A stretch of DNA of 64,000 nucleotides. It comes from Fangia hongkongensis FSC776 = DSM 21703. Lineage in GTDB: Bacteria > Pseudomonadota > Gammaproteobacteria > Francisellales > Francisellaceae. The notes below the pieces were generated by a model. It did not search any database. It worked only from the letters and a program-made list of their open reading frames with translations, and was not told the origin of the DNA. The stretch is from NCBI RefSeq assembly GCF_000379445.1, contig NZ_KB902262.1, positions 125,975 to 189,974 of the forward strand, given 5' to 3'. A program made the translations under genes and the position numbers. Below are positions 55,623 through 64,000 of this stretch, one piece after another; the first letter of the stretch is position 1, and each line of letters begins with the position of its first letter.

Positions 55623-55767
55623 AGGAGTCCCTTTAGTTAGATAGGTACTGTATCTTAGAATTCTAGAATAAAAGTAATCGAAAAGCACGTTTGTTTGCGT
55701 ATTGAGTGCTAAAACAAAGAAAAGAAAATGGGATAAAGCTGAGTAAAATGACTTTGTTTAGTTTGGA

Positions 55768-57579
55768 TTAAATAGCTGCTTGTTCGCCAGATTTGACCTC
55801 AGAGGGCTTATCTTCTTTTGTTGTAAGCTTGATGCCAAGCTCAGTCAGCTGCGTGCTATCAACATTGGAAGGTGCCTCAGTCATCAAGCAGCTTGCTGTT
55901 TGTGTCTTTGGAAAAGCGATTACATCACGAATATTCGTAGTGCCAGTAATCAACATCGCTAAGCGATCTAAACCAAAGGCAATTCCCCCATGGCTTGGCG
56001 CGCCATATTGAAGTGCATCTAATAAAAAGCCAAATTTTTCATTTGCTTCTTGTTCAGAAATACCAAGGAGCTTAAATACAGCAGATTGCATCTTTTGATC
56101 GTGAATACGAATTGATCCACCACCAACCTCATAGCCATTAATTACCATATCATAGGCGCGTGAAAGTGTGTTCTGTGGATCTGCAAGAAGCGCTTCAGGG
56201 TTGTTTTCTTTCGGAGAGGTAAATGGGTGATGAAGGGCATGGTATCTCCCATCAACTTCTTCGAACATTGGAAAATCAACCACCCAAAGTGGTGCCCATT
56301 TAGTAGTGAATAGATTTAAATCGTGACCCAACTTCACACGAAGTGCACCCATTGCATCATTAACCACATTTGCTTTACCAGCACCAAAGAAAATCATATC
56401 ACCATTTTCAGCAGCGGTTTTTGCAATAATCTCTTGAAGTGCCTTCTCAGAGAGGTTTTTAACGATAGGCGATTGTAGACCTTCTTTGCCTTTGGCAATA
56501 TCATTTACCTTAATATAAGCCAAGCCGCGAGCGCCATAGATGCTGACAAATTTCGTGTACTCATCAATCATTTTACGAGTCAGTTTCTCATTGCCCTTTG
56601 GTAACTTAAGTGCGATAACACGTGATTTCTCATCATTTGCAGGGGTGGAGAAAACTTTAAACTCTTCGTTTTTAACGGTTTCTTTGATGTTAACAAATTG
56701 AAGTGGAATGCGAAGATCTGGTTTGTCCGAGCCGTATTTTTCCATCGCCTCAGCATAATTTAAAATTGGAAATGAATCAGCGAAATCAACATTAATACAC
56801 GTTTTGAAAAGACCACGAATCATATTCTCAACGGTATCCATAATGATTTTCTCATCGACAAAGGAAGCTTCAATATCCACCTGTGTAAACTCAGGTTGTC
56901 TGTCGGCTCTTAAATCTTCATCACGAAAGCATTTGACGATTTGATAATAGCGATCAAATCCTGACACCATTAAAAGCTGTTTAAATAATTGTGGTGATTG
57001 TGGCAGTGCATAAAAATTGCCATGATGGTTTCTACTTGGAACTAGATAGTCTCTTGCACCTTCAGGTGTGGCCTTAGTTAGAAAAGGTGTTTCAATATCT
57101 AAAAACCCATGATCATCCAAATAACGGCGAATATAGCGAGAAATCTCAGCACGCTTGATAAGTTTTTTTTGTAGCTCTTCTCGTCTCAGGTCAATATAGC
57201 GATACTTTAAGCGAATATCCTCACCCACTTGTTGGTGTTCATCAATCTGAAAAGGAATTGTTTTTGCAGTGTTAATGATATTAAGCTCATTGCCGATAAT
57301 TTCAATTTTCCCGCTTGCAAGATTTGGGTTTTCTTGACCTGATGGCCTTGGTTTAACGATTCCTTTGGCTTGGATAACATACTCATGGCGAACATGATCA
57401 GCTTGATCAAATACAGCTTTATTTTCAGGTTCAAATACCAATTGAACTAAGCCTGTGCGGTCACGAATATCTAAAAAAATCACCCCACCGTGATCACGCC
57501 TTTTATGCACCCAGCCACTGATTTCAACAACTTGGTCAATTAACTTTTCATTCACTTCGGCACTATAGTGACTGCGCAT
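55768..57579 (-). CDS. aspS: aspartyl-tRNA synthetase
   Basis: 603 residues, bacterial-type length. N-terminal OB fold ([20 protein letters not shown]), class II motifs ([41 protein letters not shown]), GAD insertion and a C-terminal motif 3 ([19 protein letters not shown]). Whether it is discriminating or also charges tRNA-Asn cannot be told from sequence alone. Confidence 0.96.
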   Translation of the reverse strand: MRSHYSAEVNEKLIDQVVEISGWVHKRRDHGGVIFLDIRDRTGLVQLVFEPENKAVFDQADHVRHEYVIQAKGIVKPRPSGQENPNLASGKIEIIGNELNIINTAKTIPFQIDEHQQVGEDIRLKYRYIDLRREELQKKLIKRAEISRYIRRYLDDHGFLDIETPFLTKATPEGARDYLVPSRNHHGNFYALPQSPQLFKQLLMVSGFDRYYQIVKCFRDEDLRADRQPEFTQVDIEASFVDEKIIMDTVENMIRGLFKTCINVDFADSFPILNYAEAMEKYGSDKPDLRIPLQFVNIKETVKNEEFKVFSTPANDEKSRVIALKLPKGNEKLTRKMIDEYTKFVSIYGARGLAYIKVNDIAKGKEGLQSPIVKNLSEKALQEIIAKTAAENGDMIFFGAGKANVVNDAMGALRVKLGHDLNLFTTKWAPLWVVDFPMFEEVDGRYHALHHPFTSPKENNPEALLADPQNTLSRAYDMVINGYEVGGGSIRIHDQKMQSAVFKLLGISEQEANEKFGFLLDALQYGAPSHGGIAFGLDRLAMLITGTTNIRDVIAFPKTQTASCLMTEAPSNVDSTQLTELGIKLTTKEDKPSEVKSGEQAAI

Positions 57580-57856
57580 TTTTATTCCTATATTTCTTTA
57601 TTCTTACAAATTATGGTTAACGTGCTCTAAGTTGCATTAAAGATCAATTAATTCCACTTTAAATCTCAGTGATTTTGCATTCTCTAAAGCGTAGTTTTTG
57701 AGCATAAAATTCAGATCCAATCAAGCATATACAAAACCATTGCACTTGACAATCATTCTTTCAAACTAAGCAAAAGAACTTATTTCTAATACGGAAAATT
57801 AGGACTATGCTGTAAGGGCACATTTGTAGTGTGTATTGTTAAACAAGGAGAAATAC

Positions 57857-58669
57857 ATGCATCAAAATATTATCCCTATGTTGGGTGCTGGAACCTTTAG
57901 GCTAAAAGAACAAGAAGCCTATCAATCAGTAGAAATGTCATTGGAAGCGGGATATCGCCATATTGATACAGCGCAAATTTATGACAATGAGAGTGAAGTT
58001 GGGAAGGCTATTGCGGACTCTGGAATCAAGCGCGATGATATCTTCTTGGTGACAAAAGTTTGGATGAGTAATTTTCCGCGTGATCGCTTTAGAAAAAGTG
58101 TTGAAGAGAGCTTGCAAAAGCTGCGCACACAAAGTGTTGATTTATTATTAATACATTGGCCTTTACGTGATGATAACCCGCCGATGGCAGATTATCTTGA
58201 AAGCCTAAAGCAGGTGCAGGAGGCTGGATTAACAAAGCATATTGGTGTTTCGAATTTTACCGTTTCACAGCTAGAGCAGGCAATTGATATTTTGGGCAAA
58301 GATCAAATTTTAACAAATCAAATTGAGGTTCACCCTTATCTTAGAAATAAAAAGGTAACAGATTGTTGTCAGCAAAATAATATTATCGTGACAGCGTATA
58401 TGCCTTTTGCTTATGGGAAGGTGTTATCAGACCCACTTATTCAGAAGATTGCACAAAACCATGATGCTACAGCTGCCCAAGTTGTTCTTGCGTGGGAAAG
58501 AGAGCATGGGTTTGTGACTATTCCATCATCAACAAAGCGTAAAAATTTGGATAGTAATCTATTATCAAAGAATGTTCACTTAAGTGCTAATGAAGTCAGT
58601 GAAATTGATGGGCTAAATCAAGGATTTAGACTCGCAGATCCAGATTTTGCACCTGATTGGGATATTTAA
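57857..58669 (+). CDS. aldo/keto reductase
   Basis: 270 residues from ATG 57857 (AAGGAG upstream). (beta/alpha)8 barrel of the 2,5-diketogluconate reductase group: HIDTAQIYDNESEVG with catalytic Asp and Tyr, LVTKVW with Lys, LLIHWPL with His, and the NADPH-binding IPSSTKRKN. Reduces carbonyls; substrate unknown. The stop is 1 bp from the end of the opposing tRNA-Asn gene. TTGACA at 57747 may be its -35. Confidence 0.92.
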   Translation: MHQNIIPMLGAGTFRLKEQEAYQSVEMSLEAGYRHIDTAQIYDNESEVGKAIADSGIKRDDIFLVTKVWMSNFPRDRFRKSVEESLQKLRTQSVDLLLIHWPLRDDNPPMADYLESLKQVQEAGLTKHIGVSNFTVSQLEQAIDILGKDQILTNQIEVHPYLRNKKVTDCCQQNNIIVTAYMPFAYGKVLSDPLIQKIAQNHDATAAQVVLAWEREHGFVTIPSSTKRKNLDSNLLSKNVHLSANEVSEIDGLNQGFRLADPDFAPDWDI

Positions 58670-58670
58670 G

Positions 58671-58746
<76 letters not shown>

Positions 58747-58816
58747 ATGCCTTAACGAGAGGGAATTCTATAGATGATTAGTTTTCTAGTCAATAGCTTT
58801 TCTGAAAAAAAAAGAA

Positions 58817-59128
58817 TTAATCTTTAAAGTGAACTGCAAGCCAGAGAACAGGCGGATTTGTTGATGTAAAAGTAACCCAATGTTTGGCATTTTTTGGAAT
58901 GAAAAGATGCGCTCCTTTTTCTAAGAGAATTTCCTCATTATCTTCAATTTTAATCCGTGCTTCGCCTTGTAAAACGATCACCCATTCATTTTGGGCTTGA
59001 ATGTAAGGTTTATCTTTAGGTGTGGTTTGACCACAAGAGACAATACGCTCAATGCTAACATTTCCTTGAGATAAAAGCGTGTCAAACATTTCATGTTCAT
59101 TCGGCTCTGGGTATTGATATAAGTTCAT
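58817..59128 (-). CDS. cupin-domain protein
   Basis: 103 residues forming a single small cupin barrel (EWVIVLQGEARIKIEDNEE, GAHLFIPKNAKHWVTFTS). The metal-binding histidines are only partly present, so catalysis is uncertain. It overlaps the upstream DUF188 gene by 4 bp (ATGA), so the two are translated together. Confidence 0.85.
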   Translation of the reverse strand: MNLYQYPEPNEHEMFDTLLSQGNVSIERIVSCGQTTPKDKPYIQAQNEWVIVLQGEARIKIEDNEEILLEKGAHLFIPKNAKHWVTFTSTNPPVLWLAVHFKD

Positions 59129-59577
59129 TTGTTTTTTACCCCATGTAAATATTTATCGAGCTCCTTAGCAAAGGCATGAGAGTTTTTTTGATTAAATGGT
59201 TTGGATTTACTCTCAATCATGCCGGCATCACGCATTTCTGTGAAAAAATTGCGCATAGCGAGTGCTTGAGCAATGTTGGATTTTGTATATATTTTCCCTG
59301 ATGAGCTAATAACGATGGCACCTTTTTTGATGACCTCACTGGCAAGTGGAATATCAGAGGTAATTACAAGATCATTCGATGCCACTTTGCTGATAATATA
59401 GTTATCGGCAATATCAAACCCTTTATCAACAATGCGTGTTTTAATATAAGGGGAGTTTGGATAGTAAAAGGCATGATTTGCAATAAAAACACAGCTGATT
59501 TGCTCTCGGTCAGCTGCTTTAAATAGAATCTCTTTAATGGGCTTTGGGCAAGCATCCGCATCGATAAATATAGTCAT
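59125..59577 (-). CDS. yaiI: YaiI/YqxD family protein (DUF188)
   Basis: 150 residues. IFIDADACPKPIKEILFKAA at the N-terminus and VITSDIPLASEVIKKGA are the family landmarks. A PIN-like nuclease fold with conserved acidic residues is expected; the biological role is not established. First gene of a two-gene unit with the cupin. Confidence 0.9.
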   Translation of the reverse strand: MTIFIDADACPKPIKEILFKAADREQISCVFIANHAFYYPNSPYIKTRIVDKGFDIADNYIISKVASNDLVITSDIPLASEVIKKGAIVISSSGKIYTKSNIAQALAMRNFFTEMRDAGMIESKSKPFNQKNSHAFAKELDKYLHGVKNK

Positions 59578-59644
59578 TTATAGCAAAGTTATCAGATTAT
59601 AGTGGACAGTATGACACAGAAAAAAGTACACCGTAACTTATTTA

Positions 59645-59811
59645 TATACCACCCGCAAACCATTTTACCCTATTTCTGCTATTGAATTTCTTGTTCTTTT
59701 GAGTCATCAGATATTGCTAATAGTCCGAGCTATTACCTGCAATCCAATGACTCAAAACTATCAAAAACTTCTTCAAAATTAAACACCGCAAAATGATTCG
59801 CAAGTGGTATA
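59645..59811 (+). repeat. 167-bp MITE-like repeat, copy 3
   Basis: TATACCACCCGC ... GCAAGTGGTATA, differing from copy 2 at only a few positions. Lies between the DUF188 gene and the porin gene, possibly within the porin promoter region. Confidence 0.85.
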
Positions 59812-59922
59812 GTTGATTGATGCAATGTATCAAAAATATACGTATTTGATACATACTTGAAACAGCTATTAAAGGTGAGGTTTGTTAATCTGGTCTTAAA
59901 ACAACCAAACATATCAGTGCAA

Positions 59923-61329
59923 ATGAATGTCTCAAAGCTGTTAAAAACAGCTATGTGCCGTCAATATTTTTTATTGCTGGCACTGCTATTTATATTATCA
60001 CAGCAACAAGCATTTGCTGATGGCAGTGCGCCAACGACATCTGAATTGGAAACAAAGATTAACCAATTGCAGCAAGAGATTGATGTGCTTAAGGCAAAAG
60101 AATCTCAGCAGCAAACTTCAAATATTTATAGCCAAAATAAAAACACAAAACAGGGTAAAAGGTACAAACGACATTTAACCAATATGGCGCAAATTCAAAA
60201 CTACTTGCTATCGGATTTATCCCCTAAAACGATTCCGCTTGGGATGTTGCCTTCATCTCAGTTAGCGTTAGGTATGTTAAAGCAAAGAAACCATTACCCA
60301 GATAGGGCGCTTGTCGTTGGTGGTGTGCTTGAAAGTGATATGCAAGCTTGGTCTGGAAGTAAGGTGGTATATGAAGATCCAGATACAAATAAAACAGCCT
60401 ATTATCAATCAGGAAGAGGGATATATTTGACACAGGCAAGCTTATTTGCTGCGGCTAATTTAGGTCATTATGTTACCACGGAGGTCAACCTTTTGGGCGA
60501 TCAGAATAATGCTCCTATTATTAATGAAGCGGTTGCATTATTTGGTAATTTACAGGAATCACCTTTTTATGCAATGGTTGGTAAAAGTGCTTTCCCATTT
60601 GGTACATTTGCAGGAGGCGGGGTTTGGACGCCTTCACTGGGGCAGATGTTATTTTCACCGTATTATGTGACAAACCTAGAGCTTGGCTACAGTCATTATG
60701 GTGTTAACAGTACGCTGACCGCCTTTCAAACAGATGATCAATCATCAAACTTTGCTTATGCAATTTTTTATAAAAAGGCGACAAAAAACTATAACTACGG
60801 GGTGAATGTAGGCTATTTATATAATGTTAACGGTAGTGGGAATACGACCTTTGATGCCATTACAAATCCATCTATAGGCAATAAGACTCGAATTGGGGCG
60901 CTTGATGCTGAATATGCGCTAGGCTATAAAGCCGTGAGTCTTTCTATGGGGGTGGCTGAAGCAACTGATAAATCAACACTGACAAACAATGGCTATGCTG
61001 GTGCTTGGTATGCACAGTTGGCGCTTTCTCCTACCTTATGGGGGCGTGAGACAGATTTCTCTCTTGCCTACAATGGCGCCTATAATAGCAATAACTTGCC
61101 GGTCATTCTAAGTGGTTCGGCTGTAAATGAATATACAACCACGCCTGAGTTGAATGCGAATAATGCTGTTGAGTTATCCGGCACGGGGGCAAATAAGCTG
61201 GTTATTGGTTCTATCCAAAGACCATTTTTTACAACGGATGTGCTTTTAGGACTGGAGTATGCTTATATGCACTTTTATAATCATGGGCATACAAACACCT
61301 ATACTTTAGATTTATCCGTTTATTTTTAA
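59923..61329 (+). CDS. DUF3573/LbtU-type outer-membrane porin
   Basis: About 468 residues. The start is uncertain (ATG 59923 or 59953; a TTG at 59857 is poor) and was chosen to leave a normal signal peptide (QQQAFA/DGS). A short coiled coil follows (TSELETKINQLQQEIDVLKA), then a beta-barrel with alternating strands ending in aromatic YTLDLSVYF. PFYAMVGKSAFPFGTFAGGG and SPYYVTNLELGYSHYG match the family of Francisella FupA/FslE and Legionella LbtU proteins, some of which take up siderophores or ferrous iron. Substrate here is unproven. Confidence 0.8.
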   Translation: MNVSKLLKTAMCRQYFLLLALLFILSQQQAFADGSAPTTSELETKINQLQQEIDVLKAKESQQQTSNIYSQNKNTKQGKRYKRHLTNMAQIQNYLLSDLSPKTIPLGMLPSSQLALGMLKQRNHYPDRALVVGGVLESDMQAWSGSKVVYEDPDTNKTAYYQSGRGIYLTQASLFAAANLGHYVTTEVNLLGDQNNAPIINEAVALFGNLQESPFYAMVGKSAFPFGTFAGGGVWTPSLGQMLFSPYYVTNLELGYSHYGVNSTLTAFQTDDQSSNFAYAIFYKKATKNYNYGVNVGYLYNVNGSGNTTFDAITNPSIGNKTRIGALDAEYALGYKAVSLSMGVAEATDKSTLTNNGYAGAWYAQLALSPTLWGRETDFSLAYNGAYNSNNLPVILSGSAVNEYTTTPELNANNAVELSGTGANKLVIGSIQRPFFTTDVLLGLEYAYMHFYNHGHTNTYTLDLSVYF

Positions 61330-61363
61330 GCCTAAAACGGTGAAAATAAGCGGTGCCTAATAT
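61327..61363. repeat. short dispersed intergenic repeat, copy 1
   Basis: TAAGCCTAAAACGG then AAAATAAGC and TGC-TA, overlapping the porin stop. Repeats with changes at 62911 (taagcctaaaacggcaaaaa). Confidence 0.5.
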
Positions 61364-61572
61364 CTTGTTAATCAGCACACCGAATGTATGAGACAATATT
61401 TTTCTGATAACTTTGCGGGTGAAGTGCCAGCAAGTTTTCGCGCTCATCTTCTCAGTGTTAAACTGCTCGGCAAGTTAACCTACCCCGTCTCATAGCTGAG
61501 GGAGCAAAAAATGATTGGTAGTATATACTGAAAAGATAGTTAAGGAAGGTTGTTTACAGAGGTGCGTGAGTG

Positions 61573-62859
61573 ATGAGGCAAACAAACTGGGCAGAGAATC
61601 AAATATTTGAGGTTGAAAGGATTAGTTATCCAAAAACATTACTTGAGATCAAAACACTTATTCAGGCAGCGGTTAAAAATAAAAGAATAATCCGTCCTGT
61701 CGGGAAGCTACATTCTTGGACACCTCTTTGTAATGATGCCTCTATTTTGCTTAATTTGAGTAATATGCCCGATGAGTTATGTATGTTATCAAGTAGGCAC
61801 TTAAAATGTTCAGCAGGTGTTGAGATAAGTAAGATGGCTGATTTTTTGTATCAGCACGATTGCTCATTGCCGATTATGGGAGATTGCTCAGCTCAAACTA
61901 TAGGCGGTGCTGTCTCGACAGGGACTCATGGACCGAGTATTTATCATCAGATTGTTGCAAATAATGTTACGGCAATAAAGTTTATAGATGGTAAAGGAGA
62001 AACTCACTCTATAGATGATAAAAATCCAATGTTTAATGCTGTACGTGTTTCTTTAGGGTTGATGGGTGTTGTTACAGAGATTGAGCTCTCTTTAGTTCCA
62101 GCAAAACACTTACAAATTGAAATTCAGGTGCAAGAAGACGATGAATGGATACCTTTTATTGAGGAGGATCTCCAAAGGCATGAGTTTTACTTTAGTTATT
62201 GGTATTCTCATGTCAATTTGGCATTGGTGCATAAAGGGCATACGCTAGAGACGGCAGTGGGCTCATCGATTAGTAATACTGAGCCACAGGATGAGTATTT
62301 AACAGAGGTTATTTCCTCTCTTTGTCCTGCGGTATATAAATCAGGAGTGGGCGCAAAGGAGTTCAATGAATTATTGTTTAAGCTCTTTTTTAGAAATCAG
62401 ACGATTCAAGGGCCTTTGCATAAAGCATTAGTTGCAGATTGGCAAGGAAGGCCTATTCTCAATGCAGAGTACTTTGTTCCCAAAGAAAAGGCTCGGCTTA
62501 TCTTTGAAGGAGCTAAGGCCATTGATTACCCAGAGCCAGTATTTGTTGCAATTAGAGGTGGTATAAAAGCAGATGATAATTGGATGAGCCCTGCGTATAA
62601 AAGAGACTCTGTTGCCATTGGATGTGTGGTATTTTGTTCTCCTTTTGGAAGTGAGATGCCTAGATCTTTGAGATTGTTTAATGATTTTATGCATCAATGT
62701 GATGCCCGTCCTCAATGGGCAAAGTGGTGCGACCATGAACATATGGATCTATCAAAGCACTTCCCTAAATTAGATGATTTTTTAAAGCTGCGTGAGCATT
62801 ATGATCCTCATAATGTGTTTTTAACTTCAGCATTAAGGAAGATATTAAAGGTTAATTAA
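61573..62859 (+). CDS. FAD-linked oxidase, arabinono-lactone/alditol oxidase type
   Basis: 428 residues (ATG 61573; the adjacent GTG 61570 is possible). N-terminal FAD_binding_4 domain with RPVGKLHSWTPL, where the His is positioned like the covalent flavin ligand of this family, and GDCSAQTIGGAVSTGTHGPS. The C-terminal ALO domain ends in REHYDPHNVFL. Oxidises a sugar acid, lactone or polyol with O2 or another acceptor. No signal peptide. Substrate unknown. Confidence 0.85.
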   Translation: MRQTNWAENQIFEVERISYPKTLLEIKTLIQAAVKNKRIIRPVGKLHSWTPLCNDASILLNLSNMPDELCMLSSRHLKCSAGVEISKMADFLYQHDCSLPIMGDCSAQTIGGAVSTGTHGPSIYHQIVANNVTAIKFIDGKGETHSIDDKNPMFNAVRVSLGLMGVVTEIELSLVPAKHLQIEIQVQEDDEWIPFIEEDLQRHEFYFSYWYSHVNLALVHKGHTLETAVGSSISNTEPQDEYLTEVISSLCPAVYKSGVGAKEFNELLFKLFFRNQTIQGPLHKALVADWQGRPILNAEYFVPKEKARLIFEGAKAIDYPEPVFVAIRGGIKADDNWMSPAYKRDSVAIGCVVFCSPFGSEMPRSLRLFNDFMHQCDARPQWAKWCDHEHMDLSKHFPKLDDFLKLREHYDPHNVFLTSALRKILKVN

Positions 62860-62910
62860 CATAGTACACTCAAACTACATATGCACTTTAGATTTATCAG
62901 CTTATTTCTA

Positions 62911-62945
62911 AGCCTAAAACGGCAAAAATAAGCAATGCTTATCAT
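62911..62945. repeat. short dispersed intergenic repeat, copy 2
   Basis: TAAGCCTAAAACGGCAAAAA followed by TAAGCAATGCTTA; second copy of the element after the porin gene. Possible weak hairpin (AAGC ... GCTT). Confidence 0.5.
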
Positions 62946-63100
62946 CTCAAACACTTTTTTTGATTGGTCAACTATTATTACAATATGATATACCTTTTTA
63001 GATAAATTATACTTTAGCTGCTGAAAGTGCACTCCAGAGGTGCTCGCACTTTGGCGTAAGCTAAAGGATGGTGGTAGAAAAAATAAAAAAGGAGATCACT

Positions 63101-64000
63101 TTGAGCCGCATTCAATCGATAAAAAGAACCATAAAATCAATGAGCCTTTCTTTAGCTGGAATCGTTTTAATGGTTGTATTGTTGAGCGGTTGTCAAAGCC
63201 AGCAAAGTGATGTTAAACAAGCAAAAAGCCCAGTGAAAGATACCTTGGTGATTGCCAATGATCAGGATGTGCCAACATTAGATCCTGGTCTTTCAAATGA
63301 TTCGACCTCCAATAGGGTGATTTTTGATTTATTTGAGGGGCTTGTGAATCAAAATCAAGCAAATCAACCTATCCCGGGCGTTGCAAAATCATGGAAGGTT
63401 TCAGAGGATGGACTCAAATACACTTTCCTTTTACGAAAAGATGCAAAATGGTCAAATGGCAAGGCTGTGACAGCGGGGGATTTTGTATATGCATTTAGAC
63501 GAAATGCAGCCCCTAAGACAGCTTCTCCACAAAATTATATCTTTGCGCTGATAAAAAATGGCAAAGCGGTGACAGAGGGCAAGTTGCCAGTGGAGGATTT
63601 GGGGATTAAAGCTTTAGGTGAATACAAGCTTGAGATTACACTTGCCCATCCGGCGGTGTACTTTCCAAGTGTTCTAACGCTGCCTGTTACTTTTCCACTT
63701 TATAAACCAGCTATTGATCAATATGGTAGGTCATGGACGCAGCCAAAGCATATGATTTCAAATGGTGCTTATACATTAAAAGAGTGGATTGTGGGCGGTC
63801 ATATTTTAGAGCAAAAGAACCCTTTTTATTGGGATAGCAAAAACGTTGCAATTAAATATGTGAAGGTTTTACCGACCAATACATTGTCAGGTTATAACGG
63901 TTATCGTGCAGGTGAGATTGATATAGCAACGCCGCCGCCTGGCATTAGGCTTGATGCGCTTAAAAAGCTATTTCCAAATGAGGTATATAGTGCGCCATAT
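63101..64000 (+). CDS. oppA: oligopeptide ABC transporter substrate-binding lipoprotein (partial)
   Basis: 300 codons open to the window edge, starting at a TTG behind AAAAGGAG. The lipobox LLSGC around residue 28-32 marks a lipoprotein. Then VIANDQDVPTLDPGLSND, FDLFEGLV, WSNGKAVTAGDFVYAFRR and ISNGAYTLKEW, the family-5 solute-binding hallmarks of OppA. Binds peptides in the periplasm for import. The C-terminal half and any opp permease genes lie outside the window. Confidence 0.92.
   Translation, partial: MSRIQSIKRTIKSMSLSLAGIVLMVVLLSGCQSQQSDVKQAKSPVKDTLVIANDQDVPTLDPGLSNDSTSNRVIFDLFEGLVNQNQANQPIPGVAKSWKVSEDGLKYTFLLRKDAKWSNGKAVTAGDFVYAFRRNAAPKTASPQNYIFALIKNGKAVTEGKLPVEDLGIKALGEYKLEITLAHPAVYFPSVLTLPVTFPLYKPAIDQYGRSWTQPKHMISNGAYTLKEWIVGGHILEQKNPFYWDSKNVAIKYVKVLPTNTLSGYNGYRAGEIDIATPPPGIRLDALKKLFPNEVYSAPY

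Overview
The window looks like chromosome from a low-GC gammaproteobacterium, probably a Francisella/Fastidiosibacteraceae relative. This rests on the AT-rich sequence, a DUF3573/LbtU-type outer-membrane porin, a single-chain class I fumarase and an ordinary gammaproteobacterial housekeeping set (murG, ybaB, recR, rph, fis, aspS, purD). The assignment comes from recognising protein families by eye, not from a database search.

About 1.8-34.6 kb is an accessory island built around a split RHS (YD-repeat) system. One large exported shell protein (12594-17339) carries the YD repeats but stops at the point where a normal RHS/TcC core would continue into its C-terminal plug. Twelve separate genes (eleven on +, one on -) each encode a signal peptide or N-terminal hydrophobic segment, the missing ~60-residue RHS-associated core block (ES..IYL.AR.Y....RFISQDT..LFNRY..FN.DP....DP.GH), and then a different C-terminal domain. 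Many of these domains are hydrophobic and glycine-rich. One looks like a permuted NlpC/P60-LRAT-type papain fold. A decayed extra tip lies just upstream of the shell gene. Also in the island are two giant paralogous secreted proteins, a small secreted Cys-rich protein, two small related cytosolic proteins that each precede a tail gene, an ATP-grasp ligase coupled to an EamA-type transporter, a YHYH-domain protein, and a GNAT-MFS pair. No T6SS, VgrG or Eag adaptor gene is visible. The signal peptides point to Sec export.

From 34.6 to 44.4 kb are an APC permease, fumarase, a methyltransferase, the CbpA/CbpM co-chaperone pair and an RND efflux pair. A tRNA Gly-Cys-Leu cluster with a strong promoter follows. 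Then comes a gene-poor stretch (44.8-47.3 kb) with a secreted-protein gene frameshifted at an A9/T9 tract, a 15-bp tandem repeat, a GC-rich patch without a convincing gene, and a higBA toxin-antitoxin operon. From 47.3 kb to the end are housekeeping genes, tRNA-Asn, a DUF3573 porin, an FAD-linked oxidase and the start of an OppA-like lipoprotein cut by the window edge.

Three 167-bp copies of a palindromic MITE-like repeat ending in TATACCAC/GTGGTATA, plus one end fragment, sit at 3.2, 52.7 and 59.7 kb. A 12-bp palindrome of form AAACNNNNGTTT recurs upstream of several island genes and may mark a shared regulator.
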